In this document: positions 8,401 through 17,791 of the stretch, piece after piece | How positions within the stretch are numbered: position 1 is the first letter of the stretch | Layout: each line of letters starts with the position of its first letter | Source of the DNA: an uncultured Robinsoniella sp. | GTDB taxonomy: Bacteria; Bacillota; Clostridia; Lachnospirales; Lachnospiraceae | Reading direction: 5' to 3' | Assembly: GCA_900540475.1 (NCBI GenBank) | Contig: UQGG01000039.1 | Coordinates: 1-64,000, forward strand | DNA length: 64,000 nt | The notes under the pieces: generated by a model | What the model saw: only the letters and a program-made list of their open reading frames with translations | Told to the model about the DNA's origin: nothing | The model's database searches: none | Translations under genes and position numbers: made by a program

Positions 8401-9714
8401 ATGTACGCTATAACTCACATGAGAACGTTTATTTCTGATACCTATTACAGCCGTCAGCCAATGAATGAAGCCGATTTTAAAAGAGCCCGCAGCCTCTTCG
8501 TCCTGGAAGGAAGTATGGCTAACGGGGTGCTCGCCCTGACCAGCGGTGCTTTTCTCTCCGGATACGCCAATATGATGGGAGCCGATGACTCCCTGAACGG
8601 AATAATCGGCGCAATCCCCACATTGCTCTGCGTGGTACAGCTATTTTCTACGGTGGTTCTGGAAAACCTCCGTGAGAAGAAATTTATCATCGCATTTCTT
8701 GCCCTGATGCACCGCCTGCTGCTGACACTGATTTTCTTTGTGCTTCTGTTTGTCAGCGACCCTGCCTTTCGGCTTGCCGCAGTCGTAGGCATCTTCGCAG
8801 CAGCACATGGATGCGGAGCATTCATCGGAACAGGAGCAGGAAACTGGCTTAGAAAACTGGTACCCGGAAGAGAGCTTGGCTCTTATCTTGGTAAGCGGGA
8901 TGCCAAGGCACTGGCTTTTACCACCATCGTGTCTCTTTCCATGGGAAAACTGCTGGACTGGTTTCGGGGCCAGAATGCCGAGCAGGCTGGTTTTTTAACC
9001 ATCGGTCTGGCTGTCCTTGCCATGACTTTTGTAGATTTTTATTGTTTTTCCTCCGCCAAAGAACCGGTAGCACAGGAATACAAAGAACGCACCCGCCTGA
9101 AACATGTTTTTACAGAACCGCTAAAAAATAAGGGCTTCCGCAAAATAATCGGTTTTTATGGATTCTGGAATCTGGGACTCCAGATCGCTGCACCGTTTTT
9201 TAGTGTATATATGGTAACCGGGCTGAATCTGGATTACACCTATATGACATTTCTGGGACTTATTGCATCTTTATCCAGAGTATTTGCTTCCGGCATCTGG
9301 GGAAGACTGGCGGACCGCAAATCCTGGCTTTGGGTTACCAAAACCTCCATGCTGCTTCTTGGATGTGTACACATCAGCTGGTTCTTTATGACCAAAGAAA
9401 CCTGTCTGGTTCTGCAGCCAATTCTTCAGGCACTATCCGGGATCGCCTGGGGCGGAATTGCCATTTCCGTATTTAACGTGCAGTATCAGTATGCACCGGA
9501 TAATAAACAAATGCTTTTTGTAGGTGCCAACAGTGCCTATGCCGGAATGATCGGATTTGCATCCAGTTTGTTAGGAGCTGCCCTGTTAACCATCTTGCCT
9601 TCCGGAAGTCTGTTTGGCATGGCTGTAAACGGTATGCAGTTTTTGTTCGTGCTGTCAGGCAGTCTGATTATTGGCTGTTCCTGCTATGTACACTTTGTAC
9701 TAAAAAAAATATAA
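8401..9714 (+). CDS. MFS-type membrane transporter
   Basis: A 437-residue protein from the ATG at 8401, chosen because AAAGAAAGGG lies upstream; the frame is open to 8290 but that extension is hydrophilic and lacks a ribosome site. About 11-12 hydrophobic helices are visible (for example SGAFLSGYANMMGAD, FIIAFLALMHRLLLTL), with a large polar loop in the middle. It resembles Firmicute MFS carriers found beside glycosidases. Its position after an AraC regulator and a GH31/LacI pair suggests glycoside import, but direction and substrate are inferred only. Confidence 0.78.
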   Translation: MYAITHMRTFISDTYYSRQPMNEADFKRARSLFVLEGSMANGVLALTSGAFLSGYANMMGADDSLNGIIGAIPTLLCVVQLFSTVVLENLREKKFIIAFLALMHRLLLTLIFFVLLFVSDPAFRLAAVVGIFAAAHGCGAFIGTGAGNWLRKLVPGRELGSYLGKRDAKALAFTTIVSLSMGKLLDWFRGQNAEQAGFLTIGLAVLAMTFVDFYCFSSAKEPVAQEYKERTRLKHVFTEPLKNKGFRKIIGFYGFWNLGLQIAAPFFSVYMVTGLNLDYTYMTFLGLIASLSRVFASGIWGRLADRKSWLWVTKTSMLLLGCVHISWFFMTKETCLVLQPILQALSGIAWGGIAISVFNVQYQYAPDNKQMLFVGANSAYAGMIGFASSLLGAALLTILPSGSLFGMAVNGMQFLFVLSGSLIIGCSCYVHFVLKKI

Positions 9715-9769
9715 AGGAAATTTTCTTTGGCAATGGGGCTTAAGCCTCTTCCATAACAATGTCACCATA

Positions 9770-9820
9770 CAAAAAAGTCTTTTTTCCACAGTTTTCCGGA
9801 AAAAAGACTTTTATTTTTTT
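9770..9820. terminator. bidirectional terminator between MFS and mgsA
   Basis: AAAAGTCTTTTTTCC (9773-9787) pairs perfectly with GGAAAAAAGACTTTT (9798-9812), with T-rich tracts on both sides. It lies between the converging MFS and methylglyoxal synthase genes and can serve both. Confidence 0.85.
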
Positions 9821-9844
9821 AACCTATTCATTTTAGAACATCTC

Positions 9845-10315
9845 TTATAATGTTTTCGCTCTTTCCTGAATATTTCTCTTGAAGTTGATGACCTGATGAT
9901 TATACTCACCATCCATGAATTTGGAAGTGATCATAAAGTCAGCCGTAGCCTTGTTATTTGCGATTGGGATGTCATATACCTGGGCAATTCTAAGAAGTGC
10001 CTTAACATCCGGATCATGAGGCTGTGCTTCCAGAGGATCAGAAAAGAAAATTACAAAGTTAATATTGCCTTCTACAATCTTAGCACCGATCTGCTGATCT
10101 CCGCCTAATGGGCCGCTGTTGTAGCCTTTCACAGGAAGTCCTGTCTTGTCGGTAATCATCCTGGCTGTGGTACCTGTTCCGCAGAGAAAATGATTTTTCA
10201 GGATTTCTTTATTTTCCTCACACCAATCAATTAATTCCTGTTTTTTTCCATCATGGGCAATCAGAGCAATACTCTTCTGCTTACCGATGGTGAATTCAAT
10301 GTATTCATCTTTCAT
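9845..10315 (-). CDS. mgsA: methylglyoxal synthase
   Basis: A 156-residue cytoplasmic enzyme converting dihydroxyacetone phosphate to methylglyoxal and phosphate, a bypass when sugar phosphates accumulate. Family motifs are all present: ALIAHDGKK, CGTGTTARM, the active-site SGPLGGDQQIG, FFSDPLEAQPHDPDVKALLR and NKATADF. The length is normal. GAGGAGC precedes the ATG. It is a stand-alone gene ended by the hairpin near 9773-9812. Confidence 0.95.
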   Translation of the reverse strand: MKDEYIEFTIGKQKSIALIAHDGKKQELIDWCEENKEILKNHFLCGTGTTARMITDKTGLPVKGYNSGPLGGDQQIGAKIVEGNINFVIFFSDPLEAQPHDPDVKALLRIAQVYDIPIANNKATADFMITSKFMDGEYNHQVINFKRNIQERAKTL

Positions 10316-10343
10316 AATACAATGCTCCTCTCATAATTCCAAT

Positions 10344-10517
10344 TTAGTATTCATCCGCATCCTGAAAATTTCCTAATACGTGTCGAAAATTGCTTTCTGA
10401 CAAATGGCGGAAATGATTTTTCAAACACTTTAATCCGACTGTACATTTTTTATCTGTTGTAACCGGATTTACTGAATTTTCAGACATGCTCAGATTTATT
10501 ATAATATATATTTTCAT
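10344..10517 (-). CDS. possible 57-aa ORF carrying a repeat element
   Basis: An ATG at 10517 (MKIYIIINLSMSEN...) after a weak AGGATGG opens 57 codons ending 28 bases before mgsA. Its 3' half is simply the translated dispersed palindromic element at 10378-10429. A real protein is doubtful; it may be a repeat read by chance. Confidence 0.2.
   Translation of the reverse strand: MKIYIIINLSMSENSVNPVTTDKKCTVGLKCLKNHFRHLSESNFRHVLGNFQDADEY
10378..10429. repeat. dispersed palindromic element, most complete copy
   Basis: Ends GTGTCGAAAA and TTTTTCAAACAC are near-complementary and enclose TTGCTTTCTGACAAATGGCGG. Parts recur at 19904-19932, 54202-54230 and 48369-48383, always between genes. Confidence 0.6.
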
Positions 10518-10586
10518 TATTTACCATCCTGAAAATATTTTTCTACTATTTGCCCTGTCTGCCCCTTAATTTGCCTGTACAGCGTG

Positions 10587-11159
10587 TCAATTTTGTCTGT
10601 CAACATCTTCTAATTCTCTCCCATCAGCAAGCTCACAATATACCACATCCTGCTTATGGCGGTTTAAAACTCTTTTCCCACCTGTATCCCCATCCAGATT
10701 CATCAGTTCCCCGTTATATTTCCGGTGAAAGATCACCGGATTGCCGGTTTGTTCCTTATATTTCAGACAGGCAATGCCTTTATTAGAGGACTGCCAGGTT
10801 TCTACCAGGTTGTGAATGGTTTTTGCTGTTAAATAGGGCTGATCACATACCGCAAAGCAAATCCCGTCCACAGCCTTGTTTTCTTCGCTGATGGCTGTTA
10901 TGCCCAATTGTATGGAATGGGAAATCCCCCATTCACTGTAGGCATTATGGATTACACCATATCCCCTTTTTTTCATTTCCTGCTCTATCCTGGGATACTG
11001 GGTCACTATGATTTTTGATACAAATATATCTGCTGGCAATTTATCTATTTCCCTTACTATATGAAGGTACATAGGATTCTCTCCGATTTGATGCAGCAGC
11101 TTATTGCTTTTAAAACGGCGGCTGTTTCCAGCCGCCAATAAGATCAATGCCAGGTTCAT
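10587..11159 (-). CDS. MobA/MocA-like nucleotidyltransferase for molybdenum cofactor
   Basis: A 190-residue NTP-transferase. The N terminus has the nucleotide-binding signature LILLAAGNSRRFKSNKLL, followed by CDQPYL and the GNPVIF and DTGGKR motifs typical of MocA-like proteins. These transfer CMP or GMP to molybdopterin to make the dinucleotide form used by xanthine dehydrogenases. It overlaps the end of the catalytic subunit gene by 4 bases and is the last gene of the purine operon, which fits a role in maturing that enzyme. Confidence 0.85.
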   Translation of the reverse strand: MNLALILLAAGNSRRFKSNKLLHQIGENPMYLHIVREIDKLPADIFVSKIIVTQYPRIEQEMKKRGYGVIHNAYSEWGISHSIQLGITAISEENKAVDGICFAVCDQPYLTAKTIHNLVETWQSSNKGIACLKYKEQTGNPVIFHRKYNGELMNLDGDTGGKRVLNRHKQDVVYCELADGRELEDVDRQN

Positions 11160-13450
11160 GAATCTTTCTCCTGCATATGAAAAAATATTTTTTCGGAAGT
11201 GATGGGAAGTGTCCGAATCTGCACTCCCACCGCATTGTACACTGCATGTGCAATCGCCGGTGACGGTGTATTTATTACGATCTCTCCAATGGATTTTGCT
11301 CCAAAGGGACCCGTTGGCTCATAGCTGCTTTCAAATTCCACCCGGACATTTCCCACATCCTGTCTGCTTGGCAGCTTATACTGCATAAAAGAATTCTGAT
11401 ACATCTGCCCTTTTTCGGAATAGGTAATGTCTTCATAGAGAGCCATACCGATCCCCTGGGCAATTCCGCCCTCCACCTGGATTCTGGCAAGATTGGTATT
11501 TACCACAGTCCCGCAGTCCACGACTGCCACATAATCGATTAACTCAATATGTCCCGTTTCCTTGTCAATCTCCACTTCCGCCATTCCCACCATAAACGGC
11601 GGCGGTGATACCGGAGACGAATGCGCTTCAGAAGCCATAAGTGCCTCTTCGTTGTTGCACATAACAAAATTGCCGATATCTTTTAAAGTGATGCATTTTT
11701 CACCATCTGTCTCATATACTTTTTCCCCGTCAAAGTCCACCTGGTCCGTCTTAAGTCCAAGATAACCGGCACCCTTTTCACAGATTTTGCGAATCAGGCT
11801 TTCACACGTTTTCACCACTGCCATTCCGGTAAGGTAAGTGGTACTGGATGCATAGGAGCCGGAATCATAAGGGGAGATATCCGTATCAACGCCATGCACG
11901 ACAATATCCTCCATATGGCAGTTCAGACAGTCTGCAGCCATTTGTGCCAGGATGGTATCACATCCTGTTCCCATATCGGAAGCTCCAATCATTAGGCTGT
12001 AGAATCCATCGTCGTTAACTTTGATGGCAACCGATGCGGTATCTACATTGGAAATAGAGGAACCCTGCATAGCCATTGCTACGCCTACACCTCTGACTTT
12101 GCCATTTTCCATGTCCTTACGGGGAAATTTCCCGTCCCAGCCGATCATCTCCCTGCACCGTGCCATACAGCGGTCCAGGGCACAGCTGTTGGCCGTTTCA
12201 CCATAATATGCAGGCATGACCTGGCCTTCCTGTACCATGTTTTTTTGTCTGAGTACCACCGGATCCATCTTGATCTGCGCCGCCAGTTCATTCACTGCCG
12301 ACTCCACTGCAAAAATACCCTGGGTCGCCCCATAGCCGCGATAAGCGCCTGCTGACATAACATTGGTATAAACTACATCGTAGGCAAATTTAAAAGCATC
12401 CAGCTTTCCATAGAGCGGTATGGATTTGTGCCCGGATAACCCTACCGTAGTAGGACCATGTTCCCCATAAGCACCGGTGTTGGAAAGGGTATAGACATCA
12501 ATTGCCCTGATAATTCCTTCCTCATCTGCACCCAGCCTTACTTTGATTTCCATCTCATGCCGGGGAGAAGATGCAATCTGTGACTCATAACGGGAATAAA
12601 TAATCTTGGCTGCTCTTCCGGTCTGCATGGTTACAAAAGCCGGATAAACTTCCGTCACCACAGTCTGTTTCGCGCCGAAACCTCCGCCGATTCGGGGCTT
12701 TATGACACGAATCTTGGATTTGGGTATGTCCAGTGCATGGGACAGAATTCTTCTTACATGAAAGGTAACCTGAGTAGAGGATACAATGTTCAGTCTTCCA
12801 TAGACATCCATATAGGAGAATGTCCGAAAGGTTTCCATCATCGCCTGCTGGTTCGCCTTGGTGTGATACGTCTGCTCCACACGGTATCTGCATTTTTCCA
12901 GAACGCTTTCCACATCACCGTGTTCATCACTTGCCTGGGCACAGAGATTCTGTTTATTGTCTGCTCCCACCGGGCATAGGCTTTTCCAGTTTTCTTCCGG
13001 ATGGACTAAGACTTTATTTCCTTTTGCTTTATGAATATCCAATACCGGTTCGCAGACCTGGTATTTTACCTTAATCAAGCGCATAGCTCTGTCCACGGCA
13101 TTTTCCGTTTCACCGGCAACAATTGCCACCGCATCTCCTACAAACCGGACTCTCTGATCCAGAATCAGCCGGTCATACGGACTTGGCTCCGGAAAGGTCT
13201 GCCCAGCCATAGTGAATCTCTTCTTCGGCACATCCTCATAGGTATAGATGCCTACAATATCGGGAACCTTAAGTGCCGCCGACGTCTTAATTTCTTCAAT
13301 CAGCGCATGGGCATGGGGGCTTCTGAGTACTTTTACAACCAGACAGTCCTTCGGCGCCAGATCTTCTGTATATACCGGCTGTCCGGTTACCAATGCCATG
13401 GCATCTTTTTTCATTACTGGTGTATTCACCAAACGCTGCTTCATTTCCAT
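11156..13450 (-). CDS. xdhA: xanthine dehydrogenase, molybdopterin-binding catalytic subunit
   Basis: A 764-residue large subunit of the xanthine oxidase family. It has an N-terminal a/b-hammerhead domain (about 10-130), then Mo-cofactor domains with GGGFGAK, AYRGYGATQG and the catalytic glutamate in GAKSIGE (Glu723). It oxidises hydroxylated purines (or another heterocycle or aldehyde) in the cytoplasm, passing electrons through the Fe-S and FAD subunits encoded just upstream. The 5' end overlaps the Fe-S subunit gene by 10 bases. A xanthine permease heads the operon, so xanthine or hypoxanthine is the probable substrate. Confidence 0.9.
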   Translation of the reverse strand: MEMKQRLVNTPVMKKDAMALVTGQPVYTEDLAPKDCLVVKVLRSPHAHALIEEIKTSAALKVPDIVGIYTYEDVPKKRFTMAGQTFPEPSPYDRLILDQRVRFVGDAVAIVAGETENAVDRAMRLIKVKYQVCEPVLDIHKAKGNKVLVHPEENWKSLCPVGADNKQNLCAQASDEHGDVESVLEKCRYRVEQTYHTKANQQAMMETFRTFSYMDVYGRLNIVSSTQVTFHVRRILSHALDIPKSKIRVIKPRIGGGFGAKQTVVTEVYPAFVTMQTGRAAKIIYSRYESQIASSPRHEMEIKVRLGADEEGIIRAIDVYTLSNTGAYGEHGPTTVGLSGHKSIPLYGKLDAFKFAYDVVYTNVMSAGAYRGYGATQGIFAVESAVNELAAQIKMDPVVLRQKNMVQEGQVMPAYYGETANSCALDRCMARCREMIGWDGKFPRKDMENGKVRGVGVAMAMQGSSISNVDTASVAIKVNDDGFYSLMIGASDMGTGCDTILAQMAADCLNCHMEDIVVHGVDTDISPYDSGSYASSTTYLTGMAVVKTCESLIRKICEKGAGYLGLKTDQVDFDGEKVYETDGEKCITLKDIGNFVMCNNEEALMASEAHSSPVSPPPFMVGMAEVEIDKETGHIELIDYVAVVDCGTVVNTNLARIQVEGGIAQGIGMALYEDITYSEKGQMYQNSFMQYKLPSRQDVGNVRVEFESSYEPTGPFGAKSIGEIVINTPSPAIAHAVYNAVGVQIRTLPITSEKIFFHMQEKDS

Positions 13451-13926
13451 ACATTCCTCCCGTCTTTGTGCCCATCTGCTTCCCTGTTCAGATATTTATG
13501 GATTGCCCGCAACTGTCCCATATATCCCGTGCAGCGGCAAAGATTGCCTGCCAGGTATTCTTTGATTTCCTCTTCGGTGGGTTTTTCTAATTCTTTTTCC
13601 ATTGCAAGGACATTCATAATAAATCCCGGGCTGCAAAATCCGCACTGTTCAGCGCCTTCATTTGCCAGAAATGTTCCAAATGCCTTTGCTTCTTCCTGCA
13701 TTCCCTCAAGTGTTGTAACTTTTCTGCCGTTAACCCGGGGAGCAGGTGTGGAACAGGACAATACCGGAGTTCCGTCTACAAGTACGGTACACAAGCCGCA
13801 GTTTGCCGTTTCACATCCACGCTTCACGCTGTAACAGCCCTTTTCACGAACCACATCTAATAGAACAGCTCCGGCTTCTATCGCTGCCGTAACCGGTTTT
13901 CCATTTAATTGAAATTTAATCTCCAT
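13441..13926 (-). CDS. xdhC: xanthine dehydrogenase, [2Fe-2S] subunit
   Basis: A 161-residue electron-transfer subunit with two [2Fe-2S] clusters. The ferredoxin-like N-terminal half has GCYSVKRGCETANCGLC with a later Cys, and the C-terminal helical half has CGFCSPG and GNLCRCTGY. It links the molybdenum site to the FAD subunit. It starts 2 bases after the FAD gene stop and overlaps xdhA, indicating tight co-translation. Confidence 0.93.
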   Translation of the reverse strand: MEIKFQLNGKPVTAAIEAGAVLLDVVREKGCYSVKRGCETANCGLCTVLVDGTPVLSCSTPAPRVNGRKVTTLEGMQEEAKAFGTFLANEGAEQCGFCSPGFIMNVLAMEKELEKPTEEEIKEYLAGNLCRCTGYMGQLRAIHKYLNREADGHKDGRNVWK

Positions 13927-13928
13927 AC

Positions 13929-14705
13929 TTATGCTTCACCTCCTGTAATTTTACAGGCGCAACGCCTGATACAGACCTTTGCCAGATGTTCCCTGTATTC
14001 TGCACTTCCTCTCAAATTGCTGCCGTAAGTAAATTCAGAGGATGCTTTTTCTGCAAGATCTTTGGAAGACTTGGTCTCATCTGCCGGAAATGTCACCTGC
14101 ACCGCACGATAAGGCCTGGCTCCCACTGCCACATACCACCGTTCATGATCCTTTGCCACACAACAGGCAATCACCGGGAAATCTGTCTTCGTCTGTCTCT
14201 CCGACAAATAAGCCGCCCTGCGCCCATCCTTTTTGATTACCACCCGTACCAGGATGTCTGAATCCTTTGGCATATTTACAAAGTCTTTCAGGGGAATGAT
14301 CCCGCCTTTATACAGTTCCACATAAGTATCCAAAGCCATCATGCAGGTAAGGATATCCGAAAATCCGAATCGTCCGAAAATACTGCCTCCCACTGTGGCA
14401 CAATTGCGAAACTGCACGCCTACGATATGGCGGGTACATTCTTTAAATATATCCCCATAGGCTTGGTTCAGTCCCGTGTGGGTTTCCAGCATCCGAAGCG
14501 TACACATAGCTCCAATGGAAAATTCCTCTTCCTTCTCCTCAATTGTATCCAATCCCAGTCCAGACAGATCAATGGCTGCCTGCTTATTCCTGTCGCCCAT
14601 CTTCAGCCATGCAAACCCTCCCAGAACGATGTTGCTTCTCTTCTGGTTTAACGTATATGCCTCTTCAAGACTCGCTGCTTTCACAAATTCCTTTGCCCGA
14701 AACAT
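13929..14705 (-). CDS. xdhB: xanthine dehydrogenase, FAD-binding subunit
   Basis: A 258-residue FAD subunit starting at MFRAKEF, selected because GGAAGGAGG lies 7 bases upstream; the longer frame from 14741 has no such site. Visible features are NIVLGGFAWLKMGDRNK, TVGGSIFG and DILVRV, typical of CoxM/CutM-type FAD domains. The start lies 41 bases inside the ABC ATPase gene, so translation is coupled. Together with the next two genes it makes a complete three-subunit hydroxylase. Confidence 0.9.
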   Translation of the reverse strand: MFRAKEFVKAASLEEAYTLNQKRSNIVLGGFAWLKMGDRNKQAAIDLSGLGLDTIEEKEEEFSIGAMCTLRMLETHTGLNQAYGDIFKECTRHIVGVQFRNCATVGGSIFGRFGFSDILTCMMALDTYVELYKGGIIPLKDFVNMPKDSDILVRVVIKKDGRRAAYLSERQTKTDFPVIACCVAKDHERWYVAVGARPYRAVQVTFPADETKSSKDLAEKASSEFTYGSNLRGSAEYREHLAKVCIRRCACKITGGEA

Positions 14706-15489
14706 GTGTTTCCTCCTTCCAGTAATAAAAATAATTATCATCTTTTTCTATTAATTGTAAATGACCTTCGTATGATCTGTTCAATAACCCGGTCAGCTTA
14801 TTTTCAAATCCATCTTCCATGCGGCTTACTATGCCCTGTATCATGCCCTGTCCCATCACAATCACCCTGTCTGCATAGCGCAGAGCAAAATTGGGGTCAT
14901 GGACACTCATGAGAATGCCCTGTCCATACCGCTTCTCATATTCAACCAGACGATGCATAAATTCATGCTGCCGGTTATAATCCAGCGAAGCCATTGGCTC
15001 ATCTAAAATCAGCCAGGGCGTATGCTGCATTCTGGCTCTGGCAAAGTCCACCATCTGCTGTTCACCGCCGCTTAAGGTACCCATCCTGCGGTTTTTAAAT
15101 CCGCCCAGCCCCAGTTCTGCCAGCACCAGCTCAGCCAGCGCCTTCTCTTCCTTGCCGGGAAGGGAAAAATACTTGAGATACGGGGTAACCCCTAACAGTA
15201 CATAGTCAAATACCTCGTCTGCTTCCTGTCTGCGGGGATTTTGGGGCATATAAGCCATCTTTTTACTTTTTTCCAGCACCGTATGATCCCCCAGTGCTTT
15301 GTCATCATAAAATACTCCGCCCCTTTGGGGCTTCTGAAACCCCATGAGCAGGCGCAATAAAGTCGTTTTCCCGCACCCATTGGGACCAATCACCATAACC
15401 AGTTCTTTTTTCGGAAGAGAAAAACAAATCTCCTGTAATATCACTTTTTTTTCGATTAAAACCGATGCATTCTCTACTCTAATTTTCAT
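14665..15489 (-). CDS. FecE-type ABC transporter ATPase, possible molybdate/tungstate importer
   Basis: A 274-residue ATP-binding subunit with Walker A GPNGCGKTT (about 36-44), Q-loop YMPQNP, signature LSGGEQQ, Walker B WLILDEP and switch H in SVHDPN. It is most like the iron-siderophore/cobalamin class by partners. It powers the permease gene overlapping its start by 11 bases. Its 3' end contains the ribosome site and start of xdhB. Placement between a substrate-binding lipoprotein and a molybdoenzyme suggests a MolABC-type molybdate or tungstate importer; iron or haem uptake is the alternative. Confidence 0.88.
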   Translation of the reverse strand: MKIRVENASVLIEKKVILQEICFSLPKKELVMVIGPNGCGKTTLLRLLMGFQKPQRGGVFYDDKALGDHTVLEKSKKMAYMPQNPRRQEADEVFDYVLLGVTPYLKYFSLPGKEEKALAELVLAELGLGGFKNRRMGTLSGGEQQMVDFARARMQHTPWLILDEPMASLDYNRQHEFMHRLVEYEKRYGQGILMSVHDPNFALRYADRVIVMGQGMIQGIVSRMEDGFENKLTGLLNRSYEGHLQLIEKDDNYFYYWKEETHVSGKGICESSES

Positions 15490-16471
15490 GTCTGTTTTTC
15501 CCTCTGCATAAGAATATCACCAACACTGCCGCCCCAAAGAATGAGGTAAAAATACTGATTGGTATCTCTGACTGTGCCAGACTCCTGGAACAGATATCAG
15601 CAAGCAAGAGCAGGATACTTCCCAATAAAATACTCTGGAAAAAATTCTTAACATAATCATCGCCGTTAAACATGCGGATCAGATGGGGGGCTATCAATCC
15701 AATCCAGGATACCACCCCCGCCTCACTTACCACTACCGCTACCAGTATTGTAGCACAGATCAAAGAAATATTCCTTACAAAATGCGGGGAAATCCCCAGA
15801 CCGTCCGCTTCTTCATCACCCAGTATCAAGACCTTCATCTTCCAGCGGAACAAAAACAGTAAAAGTCCTGCGACAGCCATAAACGGCAGCACGCGAATCA
15901 TAGAATCCCATCCGGCATTTTGAAAACTGCCCATCAACCAGTATTCAATAGCAGCCAGTTCCCGGTTGGGGTCTGCGGTATACTTCAGGAAAATAATCAC
16001 CGAATTCGCTAAGGAACCTACAATAATGCCTGCAATAATCATCAGATACCTTTTATTTCCTCTCATCCATGAAACAAGCAGCATAGCCAGCGCCACGGTC
16101 CCCATTCCAAATACAAAAGTCAATCCCTGGGCAGCCAGAACCGATTGTCCCAGAAACAGGATTCCGAGAATCCCTCCCACAGAACATCCGCTGCTCACAC
16201 CCAGAACATCCGGGGACACTAAAGGATTCTGGAAGACTGCCTGATATACTGTGCCAGCCAGCGCCAATGCTCCTCCGGATAAAACCACAAAAAAGGTCCT
16301 GGGCAGACGAATCTGATAAAATAGTTTCCGGTCCATTACATTTCCTCCCTGCCCGGTTATAATAGCAAAGATATCCGACAGGGATAACTCGTATCTTCCC
16401 ACGCAGCAGGACAAAAGTATGACACAAACTAATATGATCGTCAAAATCCAAAACCTTTTTCTCGTATTCAT
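15479..16471 (-). CDS. FecCD-family ABC transporter permease
   Basis: A 330-residue integral membrane protein with about 9-10 helices. The FecCD hallmarks are visible: LPRTFFVVLSGGALALAG near 55-72, GVSSGCSVGG, and WIGLIAPHLIRMF about 60 residues from the end. This permease class serves siderophores, haem, cobalamin and, in Haemophilus MolBC, molybdate and tungstate. It forms a three-gene importer with the lipoprotein at 16503 and the ATPase at 14665. Confidence 0.9.
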   Translation of the reverse strand: MNTRKRFWILTIILVCVILLSCCVGRYELSLSDIFAIITGQGGNVMDRKLFYQIRLPRTFFVVLSGGALALAGTVYQAVFQNPLVSPDVLGVSSGCSVGGILGILFLGQSVLAAQGLTFVFGMGTVALAMLLVSWMRGNKRYLMIIAGIIVGSLANSVIIFLKYTADPNRELAAIEYWLMGSFQNAGWDSMIRVLPFMAVAGLLLFLFRWKMKVLILGDEEADGLGISPHFVRNISLICATILVAVVVSEAGVVSWIGLIAPHLIRMFNGDDYVKNFFQSILLGSILLLLADICSRSLAQSEIPISIFTSFFGAAVLVIFLCRGKNRHEN

Positions 16472-16502
16472 AAAACTCCTTTATAAACCTATGCTCTTAC
16501 AA

Positions 16503-17678
16503 TCACAACCCCAGATCAGATGCCTCAACCTGAATGTCGAAGAACTTCTGATAGAAATCCCGGGCTTCCTGAATATATGCTTCTTCAGAATATAAATCCG
16601 GGTGAAGCACATGGGTCAGCCAGAGAATCCCCAACACCGACGAAGGGGTAGGATAATCCCAGGGTTCTATGTTGGACGGAAACATTTTAACATTGCCATC
16701 TTTCACAGCCTGAACTTCCGATAATTTCCCGTCCGATGTAATATCTGTAAGACTATACTCGGCATAACTTACTGCAAAGATATACTGGGGATTCCATTCT
16801 AATAGCTGTTCCGGTGATACTTCTGCCCAATATCCATCTTCCAGATCCTGTGACACATTTGTGCCTCCTGCCATGGCGATCAGGTCGTTCTGATACATTT
16901 TAGAAGTGCAGGTACTTAAATAACTGCTTCCTGCAGCTAAGTAAACCGAAGGTTTCTCTGTGAGATCCCTGGTCATTTCTGCTACTTCATCCATTTTCAA
17001 CTGATAATAAGCATTTAACTCGGATGCCTTCTCTGATACACCGGCAACTGCACCAAGCAGTGCCACGCAGTCCCGGTAGTTATCCAGGGTTTCCGGATCC
17101 ACGACCAATACCGGGATATCCAGCTTTTCAAACTGCCCCACAGAGTCTTTTAACTTCTTTGGCAAAATCACCACGTCCGGTTCTAAATTAGCAGTTTCCT
17201 CAATGTTGATCCCTTTTCCGGAACCAACAGCCGGAAGTTCTACTAATTCGGGTGCTGCTTTCTTATACAGTTCCCGAGTATCCGCCTTCATTTCAATTCC
17301 AACCAGCTTATCCTCAAGTCCAAGAGCAATCGCTATGGCAGTAGATATATAATAGGAAGAAACTATTTTTTTAACAGGTCCCTTCAGGGTGACTTCTCTG
17401 CCAATCTGATCTGTTACGGTAATTTCCCCTTCTGCCGGAGTCATACCTTCCGAATCAGAAGCTGCCTGGGTTTGTGCACCCTCTGCAGTCTCCGACTGTT
17501 TATTTGCTTCATTTTCATTCCCATTTTCTGTCTGTACAACGGATTCTGTCTGCTCTGCTGTTGCTGCCTGGGTTTCGTTTTTCTGATCCGCCCCGGCACC
17601 GCAGCCGGCTAAGGAACCCATTACCAGCGCAGCCGCCAGTACGATACCGGTAATTTTATTTACAAATTTATTTTTCAT
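16503..17678 (-). CDS. FecB/BtuF-type substrate-binding lipoprotein
   Basis: A 391-residue lipoprotein started at MKNKFVNK, which has GGAG 9 bases upstream; the frame upstream to 17756 is not signal-like. The signal peptide ends in LAGC with lipid-modified Cys26. A Glu/Gln/Thr-rich linker (about 30-80) tethers the class III binding domain (ITVTDQIGREVTLKGPVKKI, DVVILP, AGGTNVSQDLE). It catches the ligand for the FecCD/FecE pair. The operon context with xanthine dehydrogenase and a Mo-cofactor enzyme favours molybdate or tungstate; the sequence alone cannot exclude chelated iron. Confidence 0.87.
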   Translation of the reverse strand: MKNKFVNKITGIVLAAALVMGSLAGCGAGADQKNETQAATAEQTESVVQTENGNENEANKQSETAEGAQTQAASDSEGMTPAEGEITVTDQIGREVTLKGPVKKIVSSYYISTAIAIALGLEDKLVGIEMKADTRELYKKAAPELVELPAVGSGKGINIEETANLEPDVVILPKKLKDSVGQFEKLDIPVLVVDPETLDNYRDCVALLGAVAGVSEKASELNAYYQLKMDEVAEMTRDLTEKPSVYLAAGSSYLSTCTSKMYQNDLIAMAGGTNVSQDLEDGYWAEVSPEQLLEWNPQYIFAVSYAEYSLTDITSDGKLSEVQAVKDGNVKMFPSNIEPWDYPTPSSVLGILWLTHVLHPDLYSEEAYIQEARDFYQKFFDIQVEASDLGL

Positions 17679-17791
17679 ATGCCTGTCTCCATCCAGTTTT
17701 TCGAACCACAGCCTGTTACCGGATATAATAATATCCGAACAAGCTGCTGCTTTCACATGCTATCTTGAAAGCTTATTATTTGATACCTGCT

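Noticed and set aside
13031..13834. 267-codon plus-strand frame across xdhA and xdhC
   Set aside because: It opposes two overlapping, motif-rich genes and shows no family features.
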